A stretch of DNA of 64,000 bases, from positions 984,745 through 1,048,744 of the forward strand of contig SCFE01000102.1 in the NCBI GenBank assembly GCA_004352715.1, read 5' to 3'. The stretch comes from Hofstenia miamia (Eukaryota; Xenacoelomorpha; Acoela). The position numbers and the translations under genes are program-made. Position 1 is the stretch's first letter. The number at the start of each line of letters is the position of its first letter. The notes beneath the pieces are model-generated. The model saw only the letters and a list, made by a program, of their open reading frames with translations. It was not told the origin of the DNA and did no database searches. Shown piece by piece: positions 46,201 through 58,015 of the stretch.

Positions 46201-47163
46201 AATGGGCTTCTCTTGCTTTACCTCAATCGCATGTTCTTCTCCAATCGCTTGCCCCACACTGATTGTACCATAATTAAACACTTCACTCTTGCTTTGCAGT
46301 ATAGAAATAAGGGACTTCTTCTCACTATCTTTTAGATGTGAATGGGTCTCATTATTCACAGTGGGGATCTTGACAGTAGGCAACTCTTCAAGATCATGGA
46401 TGGCAGTACAGATAGATAAACAGGAGGTCTCAACACTTTCGACCTGAACTGGTACGCTGATTATTTGGAGATCAGATTCCTTAAATCGCACCAGATGTGT
46501 CGATCTGTTAAGAATAGTGACATAGGTTTTTCCTGAGCTCACTTTACACAAGTCAGGTGAAAAGGAGATGCCTTTGATGTATTTGCCCCTTTGGCCTGCG
46601 ATCATCACGTCCCCATTTGTTTCCGAATTCGAAAACACAGCTACTCAGGTCCAGTGTTTAGCTTCTAAGTAAACAGGCTCTTTTAAGTTAAACACAACTT
46701 CCCATTCAGGGATTGTAGCTAGCTGCATGGCGTCTTGGTCTTTTATAGATATCGTGTTATTTTTATAATTGATTACACATGAATTTTTTTCCAGAAAATC
46801 ATTACCCAAAATCAAGTCATAAGGAAGCTGATGATTAGCAGTATCAATGACAATGAGATCTACTTTGAATTGTTTGGCACGAATCTTTAACGCAGCATTT
46901 TTTAGTTTCCCTTTCAATGAAATTGAATTCCCTGATGCATCAATGAGTTTAATGTCAGATGAGGAGTTGATTGAGTCACGGGTAAAACAAATGTCTTTGC
47001 AGCATTCATCACTGATAATTGACGCTGCAGCTCCGGTATCGATAGTGGCATTAATGATTCTTCCATTCATTTCCACAGGAATTAGGTTCTTCCTTATCAT
47101 ATTAGTGATCACTAATACGTCCTGTGTACCTTTTGAGGGAGTTGGCGCTCCCTTTAATTTAAA
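43263..47163 (-). pseudogene. pol: Element E pol: protease, RT, RNase H, integrase
   Basis: Protease with IDTGAAASIIS (47112-46645 frame); TGA at 46647-46645; then 567 open codons (46638-44935) with VRRVPEN-type start, RT YIDD (45744-45733) and RNase H (FIVDCDAST). Integrase HHCC and core (44748-44092: HEKGHLGI, CKKC, VHVDLE, SDHGLQF, NGLVE) and a degraded GPF module with the pol tail follow to 43263. Stops at 44935 (TGG to TGA), near 44092 and in 43780-44090. The second half is more decayed than in B. Confidence 0.88.
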
Positions 47164-48866
47164 TGTGAATTGGTTACCGTCAAATCTACTAATAAGGTAT
47201 TAGTAGAGGAGACTGCCGACTCATCAACTAAGAAACCCTCACCTTCAGCAACAATTTGAATCTTCGCTTTACAATTTGATTTAAAATGACCCTTTTTGCC
47301 ACAATGGAAACACCTGACTGAAGACATGTTGAAATCCTTCTTCAGAATGGTCTTTTTAGGCTCCGCTTTTCCGGTGGTGCCAGATAGCTTGTAGAGATCT
47401 TTATCAATTCGATTGGAATTATAGATCATGTAGACGATGCTAATTGCTTTTCTTATAATATCATGCAAACTCTCTTCTGGGTCGCATTTCATTTCCAGGC
47501 GACTACAGATTGAAGGAGGGAATCCTCTACAGATATACGAGAAAAGGTCATGCCTAGAGTATTCAGGGGACAGACTACTCAATCGAAAAAGTCTCTCGAC
47601 TTGCGTAATGTAATTTCAAATATCATTGCCTCTCTTAAAAGACATATCACAAAGCAGCGTCTTGTATTGGTGTTTTATATGAGGAGCCTTGTAGTGATCC
47701 TCAAAAAATCCGACTAACAATTGATAATCAGTCTTGATATTCCAATCCAACATCATGTATTGATTGTATGCGAGCCCACTCAAATACAGTGGAAATTGTG
47801 ATACTGCGTCTTCTTGAGATGTCTTATATTGTTTCATGTGAAGCTCGAACAGAAAAAACTACTCTTCAAAGGATTGCAAAACTTCATTGATTTGTCCTGT
47901 GAATTTAGGTAAAACTGAATGTTTACTTTGCACTGGTATTTGTCCGGGAGTCTCAACAGGAAGAATTGAACAACAAAATCAGGGTCGCCTATCTGAGGTA
48001 ATACCATTTAGCAGACTCAAGGCATCAGACATATGTTCCTTTGAGCTAGTTAATGCAGAAATGCAAGGTGTCTGCACATGACTTGTAGGAATGAAATCTC
48101 GATCTCTCAGAGGAGTAGCAACTGTGGCAATGGATGCTTGCGTAAATGTAGGCTTAGATGACACAAACGAATTGATGCAAGATGACACTGAAGTGGGGGG
48201 GGATCATCTTACTTTCATCACATGGGGAAGGTGTTGGTGCATTCAAAAGAACAGGGGTTGCATTGCTACCTCGAATCATCTGGGTGACTTGATCAGTTAT
48301 CTTCTCAGCCAAATCCCCTAAAGCTTCATTTAATGTAGCATGAGTAACAAATTCATCAACAGGGAATTTTAAGAGATTAGCCTCATCTGACTTAGCCATC
48401 TGAGTTTTTAACTCATGAATTTGTAATTCCAACGCAACAGTTGATTCTAGCATTTGCATTTCCATTTTCTGATACACAACATGTTGAGTATTAAGTTCAG
48501 CTTGAAGAGATTCGACCTGGCGCTCACTATCCATCCTCATAGCTACTTGTTGTGATAAGGCATCTTTCAAATGCTCAATTTCCATCTGTTGGGTATCAAA
48601 ATGAGGCAAAGAATTCATTACATTATCAACACGATTTAAGGGCTGGAATGGAATGGGAGGAGCATTTTGTGTGTTCAAGACTCTGCGAAGTCGTCGCTGG
48701 ATGTCAGGGCTGCTAGTACCCTTGCGTGGATATGGAATGGTTGACGCCAGATGATCTTGATGTTGAGACGTTTGGGTAGGAGAAGTCAGAGGACAGAAGT
48801 TTAACAACGATCCAATGGTGCAAGGGGCAACGTCCTGGTTGCCAACGCTTACACAGGGGACACTCG
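47154..48866 (-). pseudogene. gag: Element E gag (5' end in gap)
   Basis: From the S/T/P-rich N-terminal part (LLNFCPLTSPTQTSQHQDHL) through the coiled coil (48600-48370) and capsid-like region to the CCHC knuckle CFHCGKKGHFKSNC (47312-47271), ending HLN-stop at 47154. It is broken by an extra G in a G-run near 48195-48202 and by stops at 47979 (former CGA), about 47859 (TGG to TAG) and 47616 (former CGT/CGA). Confidence 0.87.
47157..47163 (-). promoter_or_regulatory. -1 frameshift heptamer, element E
   Basis: TTTAAAT on the minus strand, followed by the gag TAA (47156-47154) and the same GGGAG...CTCCC hairpin as in B. Confidence 0.65.
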
Positions 48867-49866
48867 NNNNNNNNNNNNNNNNNNNNNNNNNNNNNNNNNN
48901 NNNNNNNNNNNNNNNNNNNNNNNNNNNNNNNNNNNNNNNNNNNNNNNNNNNNNNNNNNNNNNNNNNNNNNNNNNNNNNNNNNNNNNNNNNNNNNNNNNNN
49001 NNNNNNNNNNNNNNNNNNNNNNNNNNNNNNNNNNNNNNNNNNNNNNNNNNNNNNNNNNNNNNNNNNNNNNNNNNNNNNNNNNNNNNNNNNNNNNNNNNNN
49101 NNNNNNNNNNNNNNNNNNNNNNNNNNNNNNNNNNNNNNNNNNNNNNNNNNNNNNNNNNNNNNNNNNNNNNNNNNNNNNNNNNNNNNNNNNNNNNNNNNNN
49201 NNNNNNNNNNNNNNNNNNNNNNNNNNNNNNNNNNNNNNNNNNNNNNNNNNNNNNNNNNNNNNNNNNNNNNNNNNNNNNNNNNNNNNNNNNNNNNNNNNNN
49301 NNNNNNNNNNNNNNNNNNNNNNNNNNNNNNNNNNNNNNNNNNNNNNNNNNNNNNNNNNNNNNNNNNNNNNNNNNNNNNNNNNNNNNNNNNNNNNNNNNNN
49401 NNNNNNNNNNNNNNNNNNNNNNNNNNNNNNNNNNNNNNNNNNNNNNNNNNNNNNNNNNNNNNNNNNNNNNNNNNNNNNNNNNNNNNNNNNNNNNNNNNNN
49501 NNNNNNNNNNNNNNNNNNNNNNNNNNNNNNNNNNNNNNNNNNNNNNNNNNNNNNNNNNNNNNNNNNNNNNNNNNNNNNNNNNNNNNNNNNNNNNNNNNNN
49601 NNNNNNNNNNNNNNNNNNNNNNNNNNNNNNNNNNNNNNNNNNNNNNNNNNNNNNNNNNNNNNNNNNNNNNNNNNNNNNNNNNNNNNNNNNNNNNNNNNNN
49701 NNNNNNNNNNNNNNNNNNNNNNNNNNNNNNNNNNNNNNNNNNNNNNNNNNNNNNNNNNNNNNNNNNNNNNNNNNNNNNNNNNNNNNNNNNNNNNNNNNNN
49801 NNNNNNNNNNNNNNNNNNNNNNNNNNNNNNNNNNNNNNNNNNNNNNNNNNNNNNNNNNNNNNNNNN
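48867..49866. other. Assembly gap (1000 N)
   Basis: It separates the 5' part of element E gag from AT-rich repeat DNA. Size unknown. Confidence 0.99.
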
Positions 49867-50194
49867 TTAAGAGATTCAATAAAAGTCATCATTTATTTAT
49901 TTGTAAGGTTGCCTTCTCTAAAGCCAATGTTATGAAATTGCCTTTGTACCAGTTGAATGCATTTGGATATGATGAGGGAGACAGTCAAAATTTTCCCTTG
50001 ATTGATGTACTGCAATAATGTATATTTCGTCATCCAACAAATGAATAGTTCTTTAATATAGTAAACACTGTTGTAACCATTTCACACAACTTGAAAGGAT
50101 ACACTAGATTTCAAACAAGGTATCATGATTGATAAAACAACCAACTGCATGTTTTTCATGTGTTCACCTTATTTCATTGACATTTGTGTAGCTA
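49867..50194. other. AT-rich non-coding stretch
   Basis: Nothing recognisable. Confidence 0.5.
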
Positions 50195-50375
50195 CATACA
50201 TCACTATGGTTTTCTGCTTTGTAACTTTAATGCCTACATATGATGAGACATTCATTATTCGTAGTTGTTGATGATTTTCATCATTATATATGATTTCCAA
50301 TTGTTAAATTTGTAAACTCCATGATGCATTCACATGCATCCATTTTAAATGTGCAAATATTGGTAAATTGGTAAA
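50195..50375 (+). repeat. Dispersed repeat R4, copy 3
   Basis: Shares 'ttgtaactttaa', 'cattcattattc', 'gtagttgatg'-like and 'aaatgtgcaaat..tggtaaa' words with 5360-5660. Confidence 0.5.
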
Positions 50376-50459
50376 CAAAGTTAGTTAATTTGATCTTTTA
50401 ACATTTATAATGAAAAATCCACTCAAATTCACTACTCTGAAAACTATTACCACCTTCAA

Positions 50460-50825
50460 TCTCCTGCATGTCAAGATGATTATTTGATAAACAAAAACCT
50501 TTTAAGGTGAAAACATCTTTAATTGGGGTGAAAAAAATGCTTTAAATTATGCGTTCATCATTAAAAACTGAACTGAAACCATGATTACTATGTCATGTCA
50601 AGTCAAGTAAAATAGAACAAAGAACAAAGAAATTTTGTAAACATCAGCACTATTTTAAAAATTAATTCTATTTCACTAATTATTTATTGTAAATTTTTGG
50701 TAAATTTATTTTTTGAAGTTAATTATTTTGTTAATTTATTTTTCCTGCAATTCATTTCTTTGCTGAGAGATTTGAATTATAGCATTTGACCAAACACAAA
50801 TTACTGTTAAAAAAGCATCCAACAC
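50460..50825 (-). repeat. Dispersed repeat R2, inverted copy
   Basis: Reverse complement of 2560-2965; see that entry. Confidence 0.6.
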
Positions 50826-51574
50826 TTTAATCAATGGAAAGATGAATTTATCATGATAATGTCAATATGTATTCTTTCCCAACATAAATTACTTGTTACC
50901 ACTTGTGAAGGAGTTGGTGTTTTAATGCTATGAAGGAAGAAATTCTTTTTACAGTGTTTGCTACTGTTTTTTCATTAACACATTGCATTGATAATATATG
51001 TAGTGTTTTCATTTTGCAAATTAAGTGTCACCAGGAAGTTTTTATTGACATTAAACATGTACAAGAAATCATTTTCCACTTAAACTTATTATTTAATTGT
51101 AAAATAACTTACCTGCAGTGGAGAAATTCAACCATCCTTGACTCAATCTCTGCAAAAACTGAGCAATGCATTACATTTTGCAACTCAGAAAAATTATATT
51201 GATAGATTTATTTAATTAAAAACACAAATGTATAGAGTTTACACAAATGCTACAGAATTTTACGTTTATTCCATATATCTTGCATTCATAGTATGCATTG
51301 GTTGTTGTGTTTAGATATATCTTTCCAAAAAATCCTAGCATATTTCTATGTGCAAGTCATTTGACAAGAAAAAAGCAATTTCTGTTTTACAAAATAACTT
51401 TTACCATAGGGCAGTACTTTGTATGAGTTGAATACACACTGAAAATTGTAAACTACTCACTGATTGACAACTCATAAAGTGATATGTATTTTACATAACA
51501 AGGCTCCTCTGAAACTGAGTTAAGTTCACTGACTATAGCAGAACATGATAATTTCTTGGGAATCAATACATTAC
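50826..51574. other. AT-rich non-coding stretch
   Basis: A 90-codon open frame at 50930-51202 has no recognisable motif and no second copy here. I do not call it a gene. Confidence 0.45.
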
Positions 51575-51827
51575 AAGCAAAAGGTTACACATTGTTTTTT
51601 CAAATATACTGCTTTTTTCCCTTGTAAAATTCAATTCATTTTGGCAATATTCAAATCCAGAAAAATGAAAGATATTTCATTACATGTGTAATAAATGATA
51701 AAAACAAACTAGTTTTCAGAAAAAGTAAAACATGGGTTATGCATAAAGACAAGTTAACATTACACACATGTGATGTATAGACTTATATGATAAAGGCAAT
51801 TTTGCTTTTCTGAAAAATTATACATGC
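51575..51827 (-). repeat. Dispersed repeat R3 (inverted) with adjoining short repeat
   Basis: 51575-51755 is the inverted mate of 3860-4050. 51751-51827 is the direct mate of 5081-5155. Confidence 0.5.
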
Positions 51828-51946
51828 AATATTGCTAGTAGGATTTATACATATATGTGCCGCCTTCATTAATAATATATTTAATGACGTTGGTCATGCA
51901 CAAGTTTTATATAATTTGTAAAAATATAAACCATTCTGCTTAATAT

Positions 51947-52642
51947 TGTAGAGTCACTCTGGGAATTTTTGTGATTATTATTTATTTTTATCCTTTTTTG
52001 TATTAATGTCATCATGACTTGTCTACTTTTCTCTCCTTTACTTTATTTGGTATTTTTTGAATATGAATATAATTGCTTAAGCTCGGCAACAATTTGGGAG
52101 TGCTTTCTTAAAGTACAGGGTGATATGTAGCTCCTGGCGATCAACAGATCTTCCCAGCCCAAATTGTGGACTCATTAGGTTATGGATACGGTTATTTCTA
52201 AGGAAATAATAAATCTCTCATTTGATATTCAACACATACATGCACTTATACTTTATGACACTGTGATGATACCATGCTGTTGGCTAACACGAATGTCTGG
52301 CAATTACAGACTATTATTTAGTGAGCTGAGAACTAACAATGAAAATGAGATGTTTATTTTGTGTATGAGATAGAAATTAATAAGTGAGACAAATAGGGTA
52401 GCACCATACACTAAGTCAAGCACTAAACTGTTTCTGAAGATTTCGCTTCAGCTGGAAGCTATGTGAGTTGATCATCTTGGAGCTACCTAAAGTATCAATT
52501 ACTTGGATGAATTACCAATGTTTATATTAGTATTGTTTTCTCTTTATCTGTTTTCCCCAGAATCGGGGCTGTGGTAGTTCTATGCTAAACCTTCTGCAGA
52601 GTCAAATAGTTTTCTAGTTTAATTACAGCCCGTGATTCTACA
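51947..52642 (+). repeat. Lone LTR subfamily 1 copy (internally deleted)
   Basis: TGTAGAGTCACTC ... GATTCTACA, 696 bp. It lacks about 270 bp after the CRE region relative to 33300-34264, including the TATA box. It is more diverged than the A/B LTR, so older. Its right end abuts gag of element C at TTATG. Confidence 0.85.
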
Positions 52643-53400
52643 TTATGTCCCTTCTGTCCGCAACTGTAACATTTAAAGTCCTTCTCTTTTACTTTCCTGG
52701 GTTTAACATCTTTTCCTTTCACCTTTATTATCTTATCTTACTTCACCTCTGTATAAGCTTTGTTGGGGGTACGTGGTTTGAGATTGCTTCTCCAGGTTGG
52801 TCCTTCTCTATGTCATGTGGCTCTCTTGTATATTTGGGCGTTGTTTTCAATGGTATGTCAACTGATTTCTAATCATTCTCTCCAACTTATTGTCAATGTC
52901 ACATTTGAATTCAAACTGTGTTCTGATGCTTTCAGGCATCCCCTTGTAGATGTGTGAGAACAAATCATATTTTGAGTATCTGTTTTCTCTCAAACTGAGC
53001 ATTAACAATCATTCAACTTGTTGCATATAATTTCAAATGTCGTCAGTTTTCTTCATTTTAGTCTCATTTAGAATGATTTGGTATTGATTTTTGAAACTTT
53101 CATTCTCGTAGTAGTTCATGAAATCTCCAATTAGTAGTTAATAATTTCTTTTTGTTTCTGCATCCAAAAGCAGGTAGTGCTGAGAAGCTGCCCCTGTTAG
53201 GTATAATGGGAGTCTCACTGCTGCTGCCTGTTGGCTTACTTTTTGTTCCACCATCATTAGTTCGAACATTTGTGGCCATTCAGTGAATGTAGGATTGTAG
53301 TGTTGCTTTACAGGGTATCATATCACTGGCAGTTGATTGCAGTAAGATTGAGTCCTCATATTTGAGTTTTCTGTGGTTTCTTATAGCATCCTCCTTGTGC
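52643..53400 (-). pseudogene. gag: Element C gag, capsid region and first half of the zinc knuckle
   Basis: Minus strand: FTEWPQMFELM (about 53290), LPLYLTGAASQHYLLLDAETK, FKNQYQIILNE, YSKYDLFSHIYKGMPESIR (about 52980-52920), then K.FKCYSCGQKGH ending exactly at the LTR boundary 52643. It aligns with the capsid region of A/B (EEWFFLFKL, LPLYLSGLAYNQYMMLD, FSYICRGFPPSI). Several stops and frame changes. The knuckle's last cysteine lies at 17575 and below, across the 35-kb block. Confidence 0.8.
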
Positions 53401-53930
53401 AGTTGAGTGTGAATGCATATACTTTATCTTCTACTTTATCTCCTACTTTATGTGCATGACCATAGATTTTTTTATTGTAATTGCATTGCAGTCTCACTGC
53501 TGAATTTTTTATATTGTGGCACATCATTTCGTGAATCCCTGTTATCTTGTTTTTTAGTTGTTGTACATATGCGTTGTCCAACTTTCCACTGTATTTGGTA
53601 TATTGCATTGAAAGCAAGGTTGCTGCTTCTCTTCCAAACATTGCTTTAAGTGGTGAGATTCCAGTTGTTGCATGTACTGAGGTATTATAATAATATTCAA
53701 TCATTTTGATGACCTCTCTCCATCTGCTTCCTCCTATTCTTGTTGTTGCTACTCTGATTAGCTTGATTAATGTTTGATTAAGTTGCTCCACTGCTCTGTT
53801 GGCCAGCAGATGAAACAAGGTTGTTTGTTCACTTGCAATTTCCAGGAGCTTTGCCATTTCCTGAAAAAGTCCACTCTCAAATTAGGGCCTCTTATCTGTT
53901 ATGATCATTTCCATTGGTCCTAGTCATAGT
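53381..53930 (-). pseudogene. pol: Integrase fragment (element C type) joined to gag
   Basis: Minus strand: integrase core end (AVEQLNQTLIKLIRVATTR), YYYNTSVHATTGISPLKAMFG and the C-terminal part (YGHAHKVGDKV...VYAFTL). It matches 14010-14510 of element C. It is truncated at about 53930, where unrelated DNA begins, and runs directly into gag at about 53400 with no LTR between. The likely origin is a deletion between two tandem C-type copies. Confidence 0.82.
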
Positions 53931-54618
53931 GTGAGTGAATGAAAAATAAGCATAAATATTTTTATAATTACCATTCCCCTAACATTAGCATAAACAGTTG
54001 AAGCTCTTTGTAAAGGATTTTCATGCACTGACTGTGACATTGCTCTCCATGCATTTTTTGCATTACTCACATCCCCTATATTTGCCAAAGTAATGAGATT
54101 ATTATTTAAATCAGAAATTACCTTAACTTTGCACTTAATGCATTTCCAATATTTTCCATTTGACTTAGTATGATTTAGAGCAAATCAAAATCTTTGAATG
54201 ACCCTTGGTTTTTGGTTTCAATCAAAATGTTTTCTATGTTAATGATTTAAAAGTGTCCCATTTATTTGAATCTCTGGTAATGTAAATTCTGTATGCCTAA
54301 ATTATATATGAACTTATTTTTGACTAGTATAATTATCAAAAATAATATCATATAGAAATTTAGCTTCCTTATTAATGTTGAACACTTTGACTGTCCAACA
54401 CTTTGATAGGAACCACTGGGGTACTGTATGTTGGATCAGGGTCTTCAATTAATTGGAATGTTAAGAATTTTAAATGACCCATCTAATGTTATTAATCTTC
54501 CTACCTCATTCATGCTAAATTTTTGTTCATATTGTCATAATGATTTGCTATGTCAATCTCAAGGTTCCCTATGTTGGTTTCAAGATTTCGAATGTTGATA
54601 AAAAGTACCAACCTCTTT
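53931..54618. other. AT-rich non-coding stretch
   Basis: No gene seen. Confidence 0.5.
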
Positions 54619-54786
54619 TTTAGCTTAGAATTATTGTAAAATAAAGGTTTTTTACCCTAAAAACGGAAATATAAAAAACTCCTTCAAACTCTGAATTTTC
54701 TTTAATAAATAATCGAACTCGAAACATAAATTTAACTCCGAGTTTTTGGTAAAAAAACATTTATTGTACAATAATATTAAGCTGAA
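54619..54786. repeat. Long imperfect inverted repeat (48-bp arms, 71-bp loop)
   Basis: 54619-54666 and the reverse complement of 54738-54786 share 'agctta..attattgta', 'aataaa.gttttttacc' and 'aaaac..gg'. This is a fold-back element or the core of a MITE. No protein is encoded. Confidence 0.65.
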
Positions 54787-54967
54787 AAAACACGAACTCG
54801 ACTCGAAAACCCTGTGTCGAATTAAAGATTCCTTATGATGGTAAAAAGTTCTAACCAATCAGCAGCCATAAGACATATTGCTATTAGGCGAATCGTCTTT
54901 ATATGCTTAATTTCCTTCCTAGAAATTATAATTATTGTCATTGGATATATGAAAGTTTCGTATGAAA

Positions 54968-55297
54968 CAGGGAATTCGAGGCCGTGACTTTTATTTTTGA
55001 GACGAGAAATGAGACTTTTTCATTGAGACAATGAGACTTAAAGATTACAAAAACTTTTGCCAAGCTAAAAATTAGGCTTTAAATTTCCAGTTTATCATGT
55101 TTATATAAATTAAAAAAACAATCTATTGCTTTTTTTCACTTAAACATCATTGTTTTATTAAAATTTTAATCGAGACTAATAACGGTCTCGATTCGAGACG
55201 AGACAGACTTTTTTCAAGTCTCGTCGAGACTAAAACCGAGACTTGAGATCAGCTTTTTCGAAACTGAGACCAAAATATGAAAGTCTCGAATTCCCTG
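54968..55297. mobile_element. hAT-like MITE, 330 bp
   Basis: Perfect 13-bp terminal inverted repeats CAGGGAATTCGAG (54968-54980 and complement at 55285-55297). The flanking 8-mers gtatgaaa (54960-54967) and atatgaaa (55298-55305) match at 7 of 8 positions. An 8-bp duplication and CAGGG termini are typical of hAT transposons. The inside is rich in GAGAC/GTCTC words, including the palindrome AGTCTCGTCGAGACT. No transposase. Confidence 0.82.
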
Positions 55298-55305
55298 ATA
55301 TGAAA

Positions 55306-57975
55306 ATAATTCTTCCTGAAATGTTTCTGGTAAAATCATTTAGGAATTAAAAATAATATTTTTGTAAATATTTTAGTCTATTTGATGAAACTTCGTAAAA
55401 ACTTAGCTTCCTATAGATTGTGTATTCTAGAGTTTACCCTGTTTTAGTATATAAATAATTTGGAATGCTTGTTTTAAATAAATTAAGCCACTATTTAACT
55501 TTTCGCTATATCATATTGTTGTGTTCTTGAGTAAAATGAAAAATTTTTTTCCTTTCCTCTCACACAGTGCTCTTAGTCAACTACCACTTAAATTCGAAAA
55601 ATTTCATAAAAATATCTTATAGAAATTGTAGTTTCTTTTCTTGTGTAATTTTAGGCAGGAGTTCTAATTCTTATGAATGATATGATGTTTCATTGCACTT
55701 TCTATATTCAAAGTTCAAGAAATCTATTAAGAAATAACATGTATGACGAATATTCATAATGTATTGTTTTCGATTACTACAAATTCAAATGAAATGTAAT
55801 GAACTTTATTTGCAGTTTTTTTGAAAATACAAACAATTAATCTTTCACACTCTTTCTAGCAGAGCGATAGAATGTATTACAGATGAAATCCCTTCTCGAA
55901 GCGTAATAAACAGAAATATCAATAAAAGAAATGAATTTCACTGATACTTCCAGCAATTTCCAGAATAGAAAGAAATTTCAATGCCATATTTTTCTAAATT
56001 ATGTAAATCCAAGAGCGACAGCTGCATATGAGCAATTGTATTTTATGTTTCAATTGAAAGCTGACAAATCGCAACATTTTAGGGCAAATTATCTCTATTT
56101 CGAGCAGCAATGGACCATTTCTCTGATAAGTCACTAGATCAGTTGGTAATTAGATCCTTGCCATTTGAAGTTAGCTTGCTAAATTTAACAATTCCGAAAG
56201 AAATGTTTGGAATAATATTTCGGCTGTTATTTACATTTACATGAAGCTGTAAACCAACATCAGCGGCATTCAAAAAAATGTCTATGCTAAAAACCTTGTA
56301 TCTAAACAAAAAAATTGTCTAACAAAGTAAATATTTATATTTCTTTTCATTGCAATTTTTCGATATTATTTTTGTTAGGTTAACAAAAAGTTAATGTTAG
56401 GTTAATTTCACGATTGTTTTAGCTGCTCTAGTTATTTTATTGGATTTGTAGGCAAGCATAGCTATTTGGGAATAAGATATATTGGATATAACTGATTTTT
56501 ATAAGGGTAGCTACGAGTGGCATTGCATTTTTAAATAAGCATTTGATCATGGATAATTATTCCGATATTTAGGGCCTATTATACTAGACGGCAGTAAATG
56601 GATTTGAACTTATTTATATGCTTAAGAACTTTTATTAAGCTGCTATTTTGTACGCGTAATTTATGAGTTACCAATTTTTTTAAAGTTCAAGTGTATATGT
56701 TAAGCACTAGGGATCCTGGTAAGTATTTACAAAAAGTTTAATCTAGTGTATTTCAGTTTTTTTAACGTTATGAGTTTTAAAATCTGTATTCAGTTGTTAA
56801 ATAAAAAGCTTTTCACTGACATTGTTGTCCTTTATGCTTACTCATGCTTTTTTTACCTAAGTTTTTTCTTTGTTGGAGGGCGCCAAGCGCTGATGCAACA
56901 ATTTAAATACTTAGTAATTAAAATTGTCAGTTTCAACACGAAAACGAGGAAATAACTCTGTAGCATTGTTTGCATTAAAGCAATTAAGATTTAAGCATTG
57001 TGTTTACGATGAACCATGTACCAAGCATTTGTGGTGTTGAAATTGAGAAAGTTAATTGTTCACGTGTAAACTGCATTACGATGGATTAAAAAAGGTTTGC
57101 ATAAGCGACCGTTTCTCTATGCACAATTGTTAATTTATACAGATAAGTTAGCTTGTATATGCATGCTTAGATTTATATTCACAGAGCAAAGTTCACTAGA
57201 TCATGGAACAAATTTATTACCTGTGTTTGTTTTTCTTGACTGTGCCTAGTGCATGTCAAACAACATGATGGTTGTATAGTCACAACTTGAAATCGCTCGA
57301 AAATATTTTGAAATTAATAACAATCTTTCAATAAATCAATAAATGCAAAAAATATGTAGCTACAAATCATATTTTGTATTAGGACCATTTATAAGACAGG
57401 AGTTGTAATATTAAAATATTGATGATTTTATATCAAGGAAGATCCATAGCAACAGTATCTATACCTATGAAAGTAATTGAAATTTGAAAACTTAATTATT
57501 AAAGAGCACTTGTTAGACTTCGAAATCTGATTGTAACATTTTGTGCCTAAGCACACATTTAGCAATCAAAGTTTTGTATAATCCCATGCACTGATTTCAA
57601 GTCTGAGTTTTCCACTATTTAATATAGGAACGGGTGTATATTTTCAAACATATTTTTCGTTTTTATGATGTGAAAATTGAAATGATCTTTGACCGTATAA
57701 TTTGAAGTTTATTATTTACTTGGTTTTGTATATAGGGAAGCTTTAAATAACCATGTCTTGGTTTCATCAATACTTCTCTCGTTCTTAATTATTAGTGCTT
57801 CTATTTTATTATGTTGTGATTTTAGTTAGATGTAAAGTCTTTCTTGGTTGATTGATCTAATTTTGGGAAGTCTCATCAAATGTAAGTAGATAAAATATTT
57901 ATTTACAACAATGTGCTTATATTATACCATACCATTCAAAAAACGTATAACAGATTTTATCTTGTTTTCAAGTGT

Positions 57976-57980
<5 letters not shown>
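55306..57980. other. AT-rich non-coding stretch upstream of the kinase gene
   Basis: Only short open frames (for example 55931-56137 and 56746-56955) without recognisable motifs. No promoter motif can be assigned with confidence. Confidence 0.5.

Positions 57981-58012
<32 letters not shown>
57981..58012. repeat. (TA)16 microsatellite
   Basis: Thirty-two bases of pure TA repeat. Confidence 0.95.

Positions 58013-58015
<3 letters not shown>

Larger units (their letters stand above)
42896..48866 (-). mobile_element. Element E: Ty3/Gypsy-type retrotransposon, internal part
   Basis: Minus-strand copy of the A/B subfamily running from gag (48866) to the start of the third ORF (42896). Both LTRs are lost in gaps. 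It forms its own contig. Confidence 0.9.

Noticed and set aside
50930-51202. 90-codon + strand open frame
   Set aside because: Low-complexity, AT-driven composition, no motif, no splice context.
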